DNA from: Oscillospiraceae bacterium
GTDB taxonomy: Bacteria; Bacillota; Clostridia; Oscillospirales; Oscillospiraceae
Assembly (NCBI GenBank): GCA_017624915.1
Contig: JAGAMC010000034.1
Coordinates: 1-36,041 of the forward strand
DNA: 36,041 nt
Direction of reading: 5' to 3'
The first letter of the stretch is position 1. Every line of letters starts with the position of its first letter. The translations under genes and the position numbers were made by a program. The notes beneath the pieces were generated by a model, which saw nothing but the letters and a program-made list of their open reading frames with translations, did no database searches and was not told the DNA's origin. Below are positions 8,008 to 16,036 of this stretch, one piece after another.

Positions 8008-10428
8008 ATGAAGTTTTCGAGAACTGTGGCTGCCTTTCTGGTGATCGCGCTGACTCTGGGCTTTGGAGCATGGTCTGCCCCTGCTTCTGCCACCAGCAGT
8101 CAGAGTATGGAGACCCCCACCCGGCTGTATCACCGGACTGTCCCTGCAACGAAAAAGGCGCTGCGGGAGCAGTGGCCCAGCAATGCCACAGGAAATACTG
8201 TGAACAATGACGGCGGCATGGCTCATTCCGAGATCACCATCGACGGCCAGACGATACCCCTGCAGGCCTACATCAATGACGGTGTAAACGGTGTGCTGGA
8301 GATCCGGCTGCCTGACCTGAATCTGGATACAAGGGACTACGGCGAGATGGAACTGCTGTTCCGGTATGCCCGCTTTACCGACTACGAGTATGACGAGGAT
8401 GTTAACATTGAGTGGGCCAACAGCTTCAAAGTTTACGCCTCCGTTGACGGCGGAAAGCGTTGGAGCAAAGAGTATGCCACGTTGAAAGAACAGCGGGTCG
8501 TGGGCCGGGGATATGATGGGGAGGCCATGGCTGTAATTTACGAGGCCGTTTCCACCGACCTGACCAAACTGGCGGAAGGTGAAGTCATCACCGCGCTAAA
8601 GATCGTGCCCTACGGCACCATGGTCCGCACGGAGGGTTTTGCCCACATTCTGTCCATCACGGTGAATGGATATGAAACCGAGGCCCCCGGTCTGACTAAG
8701 CCGGAAACGAAGTATATCCCGGTGGAGGAGGATGTTCTGCGCCAGATCGTGGTACAGCAGATGTACGATACTCTGGATGTGGAGTGGACCACCGAGACCG
8801 AGATCCTGAGCTATAATGGTTCCAGCCCATTGTATTATAAAGCAGGGTATCTCTATAAATCCCCGGTCTACTGTCGCTGGATCGACACCAGCATGGAAAT
8901 GATGCTGTCCGCCATGGATGAGAGTGGGGTGTATACCGGTGGCATGACGGATGAAACCGTTTACGGTATGGACTGTATCGGTATCGTGTATGATGCGTTG
9001 AGCCGCGTGACCGGCGGCCCCGGCTTTGGCTGGTGCTATGTATTCAGCGACCTGTGTGCCCAGCTGAAGGGCGGACTTGTAAATGAGACCTTAACAAGGG
9101 ACACCCGGGAGATCATTGGGAGCTATACCACGCAAGAAATCTATGAGGCCTATGCGACCCTGGAACCCGGAGATTTTATCCTCAGACACCCGTCGGGAAT
9201 ACATTCCCGTCTGGTTACGGGACAGACCAAGGTGATCCGAAACAGCGACGGAATGATCAGCGGAGACAGTACGGTCATCTACAGTGAGACCGCCGGGGCC
9301 AACCGGTATTATTGGCAGAAGCCGGATGGCAGCATTGTGACCTCTTCTGAGAAGGATGTAGCTGCCTATCAGGCGGCAAACCCAACCTACACCTATCTGT
9401 ACGGAACCTCCTGCCGCAAAAATGTGGAGATCACATTTGAAAAGCTGCTGGGGACAACCTACCTGCCCTATACGCTGAAGGAATATCAGCAATCCCGGGT
9501 GCAGGCGCCCAGAATCATAACCCACGATGCCCCTGATGCAGAAACGGTGACCAAAACCGGGCTGGACATCCTGCTGGAATCCAACTACTATCTCAACAAC
9601 ATCTGCGCCACAGTCGTGGATATGCAAACGGGGAAGACTCTGTTTGCTGACAGGGTGTACGAGCAGAATGACGTATATGTGGCCGAGTATTCCAACAGCC
9701 GCCTTGATGCACTTCTGGCCGGCCTGCCCGCGGGCGCATACAGACTGGCCGTTGATGTGTGCTCCGGGCCTGTGACCGAGGTTGGGGGCGAGATCCCCGT
9801 GACCCGGGCAGTTGAACTTGACGTTGCTGTTGGTGGAGCAACTGTGCTCAAGCCGCTGGACCTGACTCAGGCGGACGGCTGGGCTGTGAACTGGCTGGAC
9901 CGGGCGGACAAACTGGGGCTGCTGTCCCAGCTGAACCGGCAGGGATTTACTTCCGATGTGACCCGCCTGCAGTTTGCTGATATGGCGGTGCGGGCAGCTC
10001 AGGCCATCACCGGCAAGCCCATCGCCCCCGCCCCGGCGGACAGCTTCACCGACACCCGGCACGAGTCCATTCTGAAGGCCAAAGCTGCCGGCATCGCAGG
10101 GGGCTATGAGGTGGATGGCAAGTTCGAGTTCCGCCCGGACAAGCCCATCACCCGGCAGGAAATCTGCGTGATGCTGGCCCATGTGGTGGAGTACGTGCAG
10201 GCAAACGGCACGCAGGTGGAACTGAACACCGGTGAAGAAATCGCAGCCGGCTTCCCCGACCGGGGACAGGTGGCCGACTGGGCCCAAAAGCAGGTGGCCC
10301 TGATGACCAACAACGGTATTATGGGCGGCAGAGCCACGGACAAGGGCAATATGCTCACGCCCAATGCCAACACCGCCCTGCAGGAGGCAGTGACCCTGAG
10401 CGTGAAGCTGATGGATTGCATGAGCTGA
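8008..10428 (+). CDS. secreted SLH-anchored protein with NlpC/P60-like module
   Basis: The protein has 806 residues. The ATG follows GGGAGGAAGAAG. A signal peptide covers about residues 1-29 (basic start, hydrophobic core, ASA-T). Residues to about 610 are collinear with the first 590 residues of the protein at 1054: the same beta-sandwich region (for example the LLFRYARF and NIEWA blocks), the same NlpC-like Cys/His motifs (DCIG with Cys323; IHSRL with His399), and the same GPVTEVGGE segment before the point of divergence. The C-terminal ~190 residues carry about three SLH-like units (for example FTDTRHESILKAKAAGIAGG and FRPDKPITRQEICVML), which normally bind secondary wall polymers. It is probably a wall-bound enzyme or binding protein. 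The shared module could be a peptidoglycan endopeptidase or a related papain-fold enzyme; activity is not proven by sequence. Confidence 0.85.
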   Translation: MKFSRTVAAFLVIALTLGFGAWSAPASATSSQSMETPTRLYHRTVPATKKALREQWPSNATGNTVNNDGGMAHSEITIDGQTIPLQAYINDGVNGVLEIRLPDLNLDTRDYGEMELLFRYARFTDYEYDEDVNIEWANSFKVYASVDGGKRWSKEYATLKEQRVVGRGYDGEAMAVIYEAVSTDLTKLAEGEVITALKIVPYGTMVRTEGFAHILSITVNGYETEAPGLTKPETKYIPVEEDVLRQIVVQQMYDTLDVEWTTETEILSYNGSSPLYYKAGYLYKSPVYCRWIDTSMEMMLSAMDESGVYTGGMTDETVYGMDCIGIVYDALSRVTGGPGFGWCYVFSDLCAQLKGGLVNETLTRDTREIIGSYTTQEIYEAYATLEPGDFILRHPSGIHSRLVTGQTKVIRNSDGMISGDSTVIYSETAGANRYYWQKPDGSIVTSSEKDVAAYQAANPTYTYLYGTSCRKNVEITFEKLLGTTYLPYTLKEYQQSRVQAPRIITHDAPDAETVTKTGLDILLESNYYLNNICATVVDMQTGKTLFADRVYEQNDVYVAEYSNSRLDALLAGLPAGAYRLAVDVCSGPVTEVGGEIPVTRAVELDVAVGGATVLKPLDLTQADGWAVNWLDRADKLGLLSQLNRQGFTSDVTRLQFADMAVRAAQAITGKPIAPAPADSFTDTRHESILKAKAAGIAGGYEVDGKFEFRPDKPITRQEICVMLAHVVEYVQANGTQVELNTGEEIAAGFPDRGQVADWAQKQVALMTNNGIMGGRATDKGNMLTPNANTALQEAVTLSVKLMDCMS

Positions 10429-10472
10429 ACTTCGTATGCAAGGACCATCATGTTGTTTCTGTGATATGTAAA

Positions 10473-10511
10473 AAGAAACAGCCTTGAAACTTTGTTTCAA
10501 GGCTGTTTCTT
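10473..10511. terminator. bidirectional terminator between convergent genes
   Basis: There is an 18-bp perfect stem (10473-10490 with 10494-10511) with loop TTT. It lies between the SLH gene and the minus-strand gene ending at 10523, with A/T-rich flanks usable on both strands. Confidence 0.85.
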
Positions 10512-10522
10512 GTAATGTTGAA

Positions 10523-10939
10523 TTACCGCCCGTCAATATCTACCAGCACATTGTCGGTGCCGTGCTGTTCAAATTCCGCTATGTAGGCGTCGATGCGGCT
10601 TGCAAGTTCGGCGTAGTTGCTCTCATCAATGGGGGCATCGTCCATGTCCCGGCGGGCCAGATCCTCGGCCAGAATATCAAAAAACACATTGTTTTCATAC
10701 TCGGCAATGGCCTCGTGTATCCCGCCCTCGGCAAAGGCCCGGGAGGGGATGACCTCCCCCTGATAAAGCTCCGCGAAGGAGGGCATCCCCTCCAGCGTGG
10801 CCCGGGTGAACAGCAGGGATTCCACTTCGTCGTAATCGGCAAAGCGGTCCTCGCCCCGGGTGGAGTTGAGGATCCAGTTGCCGATGTATACCATGTCCAG
10901 CAGGCGGCGGAATTGCTTGTTGGTCAGTTCAATCTTCAT
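10523..10939 (-). CDS. conserved-looking hypothetical acidic protein, 138 residues
   Basis: I do not recognise a named family with certainty. It is a soluble, acidic protein without signal peptide or membrane segment. It starts MKIELTNKQFRRLLDMVYIGNWILNS, is rich in Asp/Glu, and is mostly predicted helical. The start is preceded by AGGAGG (AAAGGAGGTCGCTGTCCC before the ATG), and a textbook promoter lies about 50 bases further upstream, so the gene is real and probably well expressed. It is transcribed alone, convergent with the SLH gene and divergent from the DUF1934-argS operon. Function unknown. Confidence 0.8.
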   Translation of the reverse strand: MKIELTNKQFRRLLDMVYIGNWILNSTRGEDRFADYDEVESLLFTRATLEGMPSFAELYQGEVIPSRAFAEGGIHEAIAEYENNVFFDILAEDLARRDMDDAPIDESNYAELASRIDAYIAEFEQHGTDNVLVDIDGR

Positions 10940-10989
10940 GGGACAGCGACCTCCTTTGCTGTGAAGATGGGTCCGACGGCAGTATGTAT

Positions 10990-11017
10990 ATTATAGTATA
11001 TACCGGCGGTTTGTCAA
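10990..11017 (-). promoter_or_regulatory. consensus sigma-A promoter for the 138-residue protein
   Basis: On the minus strand there is a perfect TTGACA (11012-11017), a 16-base spacer and a perfect TATAAT (10990-10995). Confidence 0.85.
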
Positions 11018-11129
11018 ATGTCCGGGCAAAAAAGTGTGTGGAAATTGCCCCTTGTTTTTCCGGCGCAAATGTCATATTCTATATAGTGATGTATAATGGG
11101 TTGTGTTGTGCGGAAACAGGCGGTTTTAC

Positions 11130-11158
11130 TTTACAGGACGGCGCTTCCGTTATATAAT
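11130..11158 (+). promoter_or_regulatory. promoter for the DUF1934-argS operon
   Basis: TTTACA (11130-11135), a 17-base spacer and TATAAT (11153-11158), with a start near 11165. A second TATAAT at 11092-11097 has only a weak -35 (ATGTCA). No T-box specifier or antiterminator motif is seen in the short leader, so control of argS by uncharged tRNA is not indicated. Confidence 0.75.
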
Positions 11159-11200
11159 ACCTGCGACCTGCGCGCAGCGCAGCAGAAAGGGACTCAAGCA

Positions 11201-11647
11201 ATGGGAAAAGAAGTCATTATTTCCATCAAGGGAATGCAGGATTTTGAACAGACGGGCAAGGACAGCATCGAACTGGTCACCCGGGGGAGCCTCGGCCGTG
11301 ATGAAGGGGTGCTTACTCTGACCTATGAGGAGAGTGAGCTGACCGGACTGGAGGGGACACTGACCACCATTCAGGTGGAGCCGGAGCGAGTCACCATGAT
11401 GCGCACCGGCCAGGTGAACACCCAGATGGTCTTTCAGGAGGGCCGCCGCCACCTTGCCATGTACAACACACCCTACGGCGCCATGGCCGTTGGGGTGAAT
11501 ACCCGCCACCTGTACGCCGAGCTGGGCGATGAGGGCGGCGATATCGAAATCGATTACAACATCGAGATCGACCACATGGTCGCCGGACGCAATGTGTTCC
11601 AGATCAATGTCAAGCAGGCACAGCTCAGCCAGAGCATCCCCAATTGA
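11201..11647 (+). CDS. DUF1934 (YwiB-like) beta-barrel protein
   Basis: The protein has 148 residues. The ATG at 11201 follows AGAAAGGGA; the frame is open further upstream, but those starts lie before the promoter's transcript start. It matches the DUF1934 family: a small lipocalin-like beta-barrel with alternating strands, here with a GLEGTLTTIQVE segment, a G-V-NTRHLYAELG block and a final IDYNIEIDH strand. In Bacillus the homologue ywiB also sits beside argS, and here argS begins 31 bases downstream, so the pair is conserved. It has no signal or membrane segment and is presumably cytoplasmic. The biochemical role is not established; a ligand-binding function is only suggested by the fold. 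Confidence 0.85.
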   Translation: MGKEVIISIKGMQDFEQTGKDSIELVTRGSLGRDEGVLTLTYEESELTGLEGTLTTIQVEPERVTMMRTGQVNTQMVFQEGRRHLAMYNTPYGAMAVGVNTRHLYAELGDEGGDIEIDYNIEIDHMVAGRNVFQINVKQAQLSQSIPN

Positions 11648-11678
11648 GACGAAAATACCGACGAAAAGGTGAGATAGA

Positions 11679-13427
11679 ATGAGTAATATGATCCGGTCTG
11701 CCAAGGAGCAGGTGGCCGCGCTGACTGCCGCCGCCTATGAAAAAGCTGCCGCAGCAGGTGCGCTGCCTGCAGGGGCAGAAGTGAAAGCCACCATCGAGAT
11801 CCCCAAGGATACCTCCCACGGTGACTATGCATCCTCCTTTGCCATGGCGGGCGCCAAGGCGCTGCATATGGCGCCACGGGCCATCGCCCAGATCATTGTG
11901 GACAATCTGGAACTGGAAGGCAGCTACTTTGACAAAGTGGAGATCGCCGGCCCCGGCTTTCTGAACTTTACGCTGGGCGCCAAGTGGTACGGCGACGTGC
12001 TGGCCGACATTGAGGCCGAGGGCGCAAACTACGGAGCTACCGACGAGGGCAAGGGGCAGAAAATTATGGTGGAGTTCGTCTCCGCCAACCCCACCGGCCC
12101 CATGCACATGGGCAACGCCCGGGGCGGCGTGCTGGGCGACACCCTTGCCAACGTGCTGGCCCGGGACGGCTGTGACACATGGAAAGAATTTTATGTCAAT
12201 GACGCAGGCAATCAGATCCACAAGTTTGCCGTGTCCATCAACGCCCGCTACATGCAGCGGATCCTTGGGGAGGAGAACTTCGAGTTCCCCGAGGAGGGCT
12301 ACCACGGCAACGACATCAAGGAGCTGGCGCAGGCCATCTATGACATGCATGGGGACAGCTGGAAGGATCTTGAGGAGCAGGAGCGTCTGGACAAACTGGC
12401 CGAGTACGGTCTGTCCGTGAACATCCCGAAAATGAAAGAGGATCTGCGCCGCTACGGCATCGAGTATGACCAGTGGTTCTTCGAGTCGGAGCTGCATGAC
12501 AGCGGCTATGTGGCCCAAACAGTGCAGATGCTCACGGAAAAGGGCTGGACCTATGAAAAGGACGGAGCTCTCTGGCTGAACACCACCCAGCTGCTCAAGG
12601 AGAAATTCATGCGCGAGGGCAAGACTCAGGAGCAGGTGGACAAGCTGGACCTGAAGGACGACGTGCTGCGCCGGGCCAACGGCTTCTACACCTACTTCGC
12701 CGCCGACATCGCCTATCACCGCAACAAGCTGGATGTGCGCGGCTTTGACAAGGCCATCAATATCTGGGGTGCCGACCACCACGGCCATGTGGCCCGCCTG
12801 CAGGCGGCGCTGGACGGTCTGGGGCTGGACGGCTCCAACCGTCTGGTCATCGTGCTGATGCAGCTGGTGAATCTGCTGCAGGACGGAAAGCCCGTGCGCA
12901 TGTCCAAGCGCTCCGGCAAGGCCATCGCCCTGCATGACCTGCTGGATGAGATCAGTGTAGATGCCGCCCGCTACTTCTTCAACTCCCGGTCCTCCACCAC
13001 GCCGCTGGACTTTGATCTGGATCTGGCGGTGCGGCAGGACAGCGAGAACCCTGTGTACTACGTTCAGTATGCCCATGCCCGCATCTGCTCCCTGATCGCC
13101 AATCTGGCCGCCGAGGGGGAGAGCGTGAAGACCGCTGGCCAGATCGACCCGGCAGTGTTCACCGACCCTGCCGAGCGGGCGCTGATCAAGGCCCTGTCCC
13201 AGCTGCCCGATGAGATCCATCTGGCGGCAAAGGGCTATGACCCCAGCCGCATCAACCGCTATCTGGTCTCTCTGGCCGGCGACTTCCACCGGTTCTATAA
13301 TGCCTGCCGGATCAAAGGTGAGCAGAGCGCGGTGCTGGCCGCCCGGCTGAAGCTGGCCGACAGCGTGCGCAGTGTGCTTGCAAACTGCCTTGCTCTGCTG
13401 GGTGTGGCCGCTCCGGAAAAGATGTGA
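11679..13427 (+). CDS. argS: arginyl-tRNA synthetase
   Basis: The protein has 582 residues, the normal size for bacterial ArgRS. It is a class I enzyme that attaches arginine to tRNA-Arg using ATP. The N-terminal ~110 residues are the additive domain that recognises the tRNA (start SNMIRSAKEQVAAL, then IEIPKDTSHGDYAS). The catalytic core shows the HIGH-type motif in PTGPMHMGNARGGVLGD near residues 137-153 and a KMSKS equivalent MSKRSG near 407-412. The C-terminal helical DALR anticodon-binding domain ends the protein. The ATG follows AAAAGGTGAG and lies 31 bases after DUF1934, in the same operon. A 17-bp terminator follows directly. Confidence 0.97.
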   Translation: MSNMIRSAKEQVAALTAAAYEKAAAAGALPAGAEVKATIEIPKDTSHGDYASSFAMAGAKALHMAPRAIAQIIVDNLELEGSYFDKVEIAGPGFLNFTLGAKWYGDVLADIEAEGANYGATDEGKGQKIMVEFVSANPTGPMHMGNARGGVLGDTLANVLARDGCDTWKEFYVNDAGNQIHKFAVSINARYMQRILGEENFEFPEEGYHGNDIKELAQAIYDMHGDSWKDLEEQERLDKLAEYGLSVNIPKMKEDLRRYGIEYDQWFFESELHDSGYVAQTVQMLTEKGWTYEKDGALWLNTTQLLKEKFMREGKTQEQVDKLDLKDDVLRRANGFYTYFAADIAYHRNKLDVRGFDKAINIWGADHHGHVARLQAALDGLGLDGSNRLVIVLMQLVNLLQDGKPVRMSKRSGKAIALHDLLDEISVDAARYFFNSRSSTTPLDFDLDLAVRQDSENPVYYVQYAHARICSLIANLAAEGESVKTAGQIDPAVFTDPAERALIKALSQLPDEIHLAAKGYDPSRINRYLVSLAGDFHRFYNACRIKGEQSAVLAARLKLADSVRSVLANCLALLGVAAPEKM

Positions 13428-13430
13428 TTT

Positions 13431-13467
13431 AAAAATAAGCGTGCGCTTTCAGCGCACGCTTATTTTT
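13431..13467. terminator. intrinsic terminator after argS
   Basis: There is a 17-bp perfect stem (13431-13447 with 13451-13467), loop TTC, with an A run before and a T run after. It abuts the next gene's -10 box. Confidence 0.93.
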
Positions 13468-13469
13468 TG

Positions 13470-13478
13470 TGCTATAAT
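13470..13478 (+). promoter_or_regulatory. extended -10 promoter for the DUF3842 gene
   Basis: The sequence is TGCTATAAT, that is TG-n-TATAAT. The position for a -35 box falls inside the argS terminator stem and has no match, so recognition would rest on the extended -10. The predicted start is near 13485, only about 24 bases before the ATG. Confidence 0.6.
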
Positions 13479-13508
13479 ATACTATCAAATGCCCCGGGAG
13501 GGAACGAT

Positions 13509-13919
13509 ATGAAAATCGTAGTCGTGGACGGACAGGGCGGAAAGCTGGGCAAGCTGCTGGTGGAGCAGCTGAAAAAGCGCTGCCCGCAGGTACCGGTGTA
13601 CGCCATCGGGACCAACAGCATTGCCACCGCCACCATGCTCAAGGCAGGCGCGGATTTTGGCGCAACCGGAGAAAATCCCGTGATCCGTGCCGTTATGGAT
13701 GCGGACGTAGTGCTGGGGCCCATGGGCATCGTGGTGGCTCACGCCATTCTGGGCGAGGTGACCCCGGGTATTGCCGAGGCGGTGGGCGGCTGCCGGGCCT
13801 GCAAGGTCCTGATCCCCATGAGCGGCTGCGGTGTACGGGTGGCGGGGGTGCAGGAACAGCCTCTGGCCGTCTATGCGGCGCAGGCGGCGGAGCAGGCCTG
13901 CGCGCTTCTTGGCCTGTAA
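13509..13919 (+). CDS. DUF3842 family protein (Rossmann-like)
   Basis: The protein has 136 residues. The ATG follows CCGGGAGGGAACGAT; the open frame upstream starts before the predicted transcript. The start MKIVVVDGQGGKLGKLL is a nucleotide-binding-like glycine-rich loop after a beta strand. It is followed by IGTNSIATATMLKAGAD, NPVIRAVMDADVVLGPMGI, and an HAILGEVTPGIAEAV segment. Three or four cysteines lie in the last 40 residues (GCRACK, SGCGV). This matches the DUF3842 family of Firmicutes as I recall it; no function is established. It is transcribed alone between argS and the foldase gene. Confidence 0.75.
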   Translation: MKIVVVDGQGGKLGKLLVEQLKKRCPQVPVYAIGTNSIATATMLKAGADFGATGENPVIRAVMDADVVLGPMGIVVAHAILGEVTPGIAEAVGGCRACKVLIPMSGCGVRVAGVQEQPLAVYAAQAAEQACALLGL

Positions 13920-13983
13920 CGGCAAAAAACAATGAACGAAGTGTAAAATTCGGGGTTTTTGGGGCGGCTTTCTGATTTAGCCC

Positions 13984-14012
13984 TTGAAACCTTTGCCGCC
14001 ATCCTGTATAAT
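13984..14012 (+). promoter_or_regulatory. sigma-A promoter for the foldase gene
   Basis: TTGAAA (13984-13989), a 17-base spacer and a perfect TATAAT (14007-14012). Transcription would start near 14019, 48 bases before the ATG. Confidence 0.85.
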
Positions 14013-14066
14013 ACAAAAGTTGAATGCAACCATGCATCCATCAAAGAACGAGAGGAATGAAACTAC

Positions 14067-15620
14067 ATGAGTGCATCCAGAGAAAAGAAGTCCCGTCAGG
14101 GCAAAACCGAAGAACTGAGCGAAAGACAGCTCAAGGCCCAGCAGGAAGCTGCACAGGCCAAGCGCAATACCATCATCTACACGATCATCGGCGTGGTGTC
14201 TGCCGTGCTGGTGGCCGCTCTGCTGATTTGGAACTCCGGATTTTTCCAGAATCGCGTGGGCGCAGTGGTCATAGGCGGCAAAACCTATACCGTGGCCGAT
14301 ATGCAGTACTATTACGGCCAGATTTACAGTCATTACTACTCTCAGGCCCAGGCCGGCATGATCGACAACCTGGATTACGAGCTGCCTGCCGAGGATCAGA
14401 TGTATGACGAGGAAGAGGGTAAGACCTGGAAGGACTTCATTCTGGAAGAGTCCGTCCACGCCATGTCTGAGATCAAGGCTCTTGTGGCCTATGCCGAGAA
14501 GGAAGGCTACAAGATGTCTGAGGCCGGCGAGCAGACCGTCCGTGAAAATATGGACAGCCTCACCGCCGAATCTGCCAAAAACGGCTTCACCACCGTAAAC
14601 TCCTTCCTCAAGACTGTGTACGGTAATGCCATGACCAAGGCCCGCTTTGAGCAGATCGTGCGCGAGAGCGTGATTGCCAGCGAGACCAGAACCCGGTATG
14701 AGCAGGCTCTGACCTATACCGACGGGCAGATGAACGACTTCTATCTGGAGCACAGGGACGAGATGGATCTGTTCGAGTACAACTGCCTCTATTTCAATAT
14801 GACCGTTACCCCCACCAAGAACGAGGCTGGCGAGTACGTCGATCCCACCGATGCGGACAAGGAAGCTGCCAAGCAGACTGCCATGGATAGAGCGGACAAG
14901 GCCAAGAAGGAACTGGATAGCGGTGCTGTCTTTAATACTGTTGCAGATCAGTTCGCTGGAGATATCAGAGTTGCGGTCTCGGCAGATCAGTCCTATTTGG
15001 GCTATGAGCTGAACACTCTGTTCGCCGAGTGGATGCAGGATGACGAGCGCAAGGGTGGTGATGTGACCGTGCTCGAGGCCGAGGATGGCAAGGGTATTTA
15101 TCTGGTACAGTTCCTCAACCGTGGTCGCAGCGAGGAGATCACTGCCGATGTCCGCCACGTGTTTATCGCTGCAGATAAGGACGAGGGCGCTGATCAGCCC
15201 ACTGAGGAGCAGTACGCTGCCGCCAAGGAAAAGGCTCAGAAGCTGCTGGACGAGTGGAAGACCGCCGGCGCCACCGAGGAACTGTTCATTGAGATGGTCG
15301 AGAAGGAGAGCGCAGACACGGCCTCTGTTGCCAATGGCGGTCTGTATGAGAGCATCTCCTCTCTGGATGGCTATGTGAAGAGCTTTACCGACTGGGCTCT
15401 GGATCCTGCCCGCAAGGCCGGTGATACCGGTCTGGTGCAGAACACCGATAGCTCTATTCAGGGCTGGCACATCATGTACTACGTGGCCCCCAACGAGGCT
15501 CTGTGGAAGCTGGATGCCGACGGCGCTATGCGGGCAGAGGATTTGGACGAGTGGATGCATGAGCTGACCGAGGAACTGGGTGTCACCGTTCTGGACGGTA
15601 TCAACAATCTCGGCGCGTAA
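14067..15620 (+). CDS. membrane-anchored peptidyl-prolyl isomerase (PpiC/SurA-type foldase)
   Basis: The protein has 517 residues. A charged cytoplasmic N-terminus is followed by one membrane segment at about residues 35-55 (NTIIYTIIGVVSAVLVAALLIW), so the rest lies outside the membrane. Residues 60-350 are helical and charged, as in SurA/PrsA chaperone domains. About 355-475 is a PpiC rotamase-type domain (VRHVFIA strand, ADTASVANGGLYESI, then SIQGWHIMYYV). PrsA-like proteins help secreted proteins fold after the Sec channel, which would suit a cell with several huge exoproteins. Unlike PrsA it has no lipobox; the anchor is a transmembrane helix. Codon use is strongly biased toward preferred codons, suggesting high expression. 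It has its own promoter and terminator. Confidence 0.85.
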   Translation: MSASREKKSRQGKTEELSERQLKAQQEAAQAKRNTIIYTIIGVVSAVLVAALLIWNSGFFQNRVGAVVIGGKTYTVADMQYYYGQIYSHYYSQAQAGMIDNLDYELPAEDQMYDEEEGKTWKDFILEESVHAMSEIKALVAYAEKEGYKMSEAGEQTVRENMDSLTAESAKNGFTTVNSFLKTVYGNAMTKARFEQIVRESVIASETRTRYEQALTYTDGQMNDFYLEHRDEMDLFEYNCLYFNMTVTPTKNEAGEYVDPTDADKEAAKQTAMDRADKAKKELDSGAVFNTVADQFAGDIRVAVSADQSYLGYELNTLFAEWMQDDERKGGDVTVLEAEDGKGIYLVQFLNRGRSEEITADVRHVFIAADKDEGADQPTEEQYAAAKEKAQKLLDEWKTAGATEELFIEMVEKESADTASVANGGLYESISSLDGYVKSFTDWALDPARKAGDTGLVQNTDSSIQGWHIMYYVAPNEALWKLDADGAMRAEDLDEWMHELTEELGVTVLDGINNLGA

Positions 15621-15630
15621 TTGATGAAAT

Positions 15631-15666
15631 ATAAAAGGCACGGACCAAAGGGTCTGTGCCTTTTAT
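15631..15666. terminator. intrinsic terminator after the foldase gene
   Basis: There is a 16-bp stem with one G-T pair (15631-15646 with 15651-15666), loop AAAG, and an A/T-rich base ending TTTTAT. Confidence 0.85.
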
Positions 15667-15810
15667 GTTGGATTACATAATTTTAGGACGGGATGCTCTG
15701 AAATGCAATAGATTAGCTCCGAACTTGCGAACAACTGTAAAAATAAAAGAAAAAAGCCTGAAATGACAGGGATAAATTACATTGATTCAAGAAAAACTTT
15801 CAAAAAATAG

Positions 15811-15839
15811 TTGACATAAACGCGGACAGAGCGTATACT
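15811..15839 (+). promoter_or_regulatory. near-consensus promoter for the two-peptide unit
   Basis: A perfect TTGACA (15811-15816), a 17-base spacer and TATACT (15834-15839). It is one of the closest matches to consensus in the window. The transcript would start near 15846 and be roughly 230 bases long. The bases before it (15667-15810) are AT-rich and hold no recognisable gene. Confidence 0.85.
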
Positions 15840-15871
15840 GAGCACATCCTCAAAAGAAAGAAGGTGAGAAT

Positions 15872-15991
15872 ATGATGACTGATACCAGCAAGATCCGGAA
15901 TTTGGCCCGGGAAAAGAGCGATATCGATGAAATGATCTTTGCGGCACAGAACAAGAACGAAGTCCAGACTCAGATCCACAGTGAACGCTAA
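15872..15991 (+). CDS. 39-residue small protein, first ORF of a micro-operon
   Basis: The ATG follows AGAAGGTGAGAAT, a good ribosome-binding site. The peptide starts MMTDTSKIRNLAREKS and ends QTQIHSER. It is highly charged, hydrophilic, probably helical, and has no signal peptide, membrane segment or cysteine. It stands alone on a transcript with a second tiny ORF and no larger gene, between convergent neighbours, so it is not a leader of a downstream operon on this strand. I do not recognise the family. It could be a regulatory small protein, an unprocessed signal peptide precursor, or part of an mRNA-like small RNA. Coding is supported by the promoter, ribosome-binding site, clean stop and terminator, not by known homology. 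Confidence 0.65.
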   Translation: MMTDTSKIRNLAREKSDIDEMIFAAQNKNEVQTQIHSER

Positions 15992-16006
15992 AAGGGGGAA
16001 GCGATC

Positions 16007-16036
16007 ATGCCAAACGATATGAGCTCAAACAGATAA
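16007..16036 (+). CDS. nine-residue ORF (MPNDMSSNR), second ORF of the micro-operon
   Basis: The ATG lies 15 bases after the stop of the 39-residue ORF and is preceded by AAAGGGGGAAGCGATC, a ribosome-binding site at a suitable distance. The stop overlaps the base of the terminator stem. Such a short ORF with its own strong site could encode a tiny peptide or serve as a translated regulatory element. It may also be chance; conservation would decide. Confidence 0.4.
   Translation: MPNDMSSNR

Noticed and set aside
11159..11200. T-box leader before the DUF1934-argS operon
   Set aside because: The leader is only about 40 bases and lacks the T-box sequence, specifier loop and terminator.
11625..13289. 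Minus-strand open frame over argS
   Set aside because: argS is unambiguous on the plus strand, with both catalytic motifs.
13977..15641. Minus-strand open frame over the foldase gene
   Set aside because: No start signal, and the plus-strand gene has promoter, membrane anchor and PpiC-like domain.
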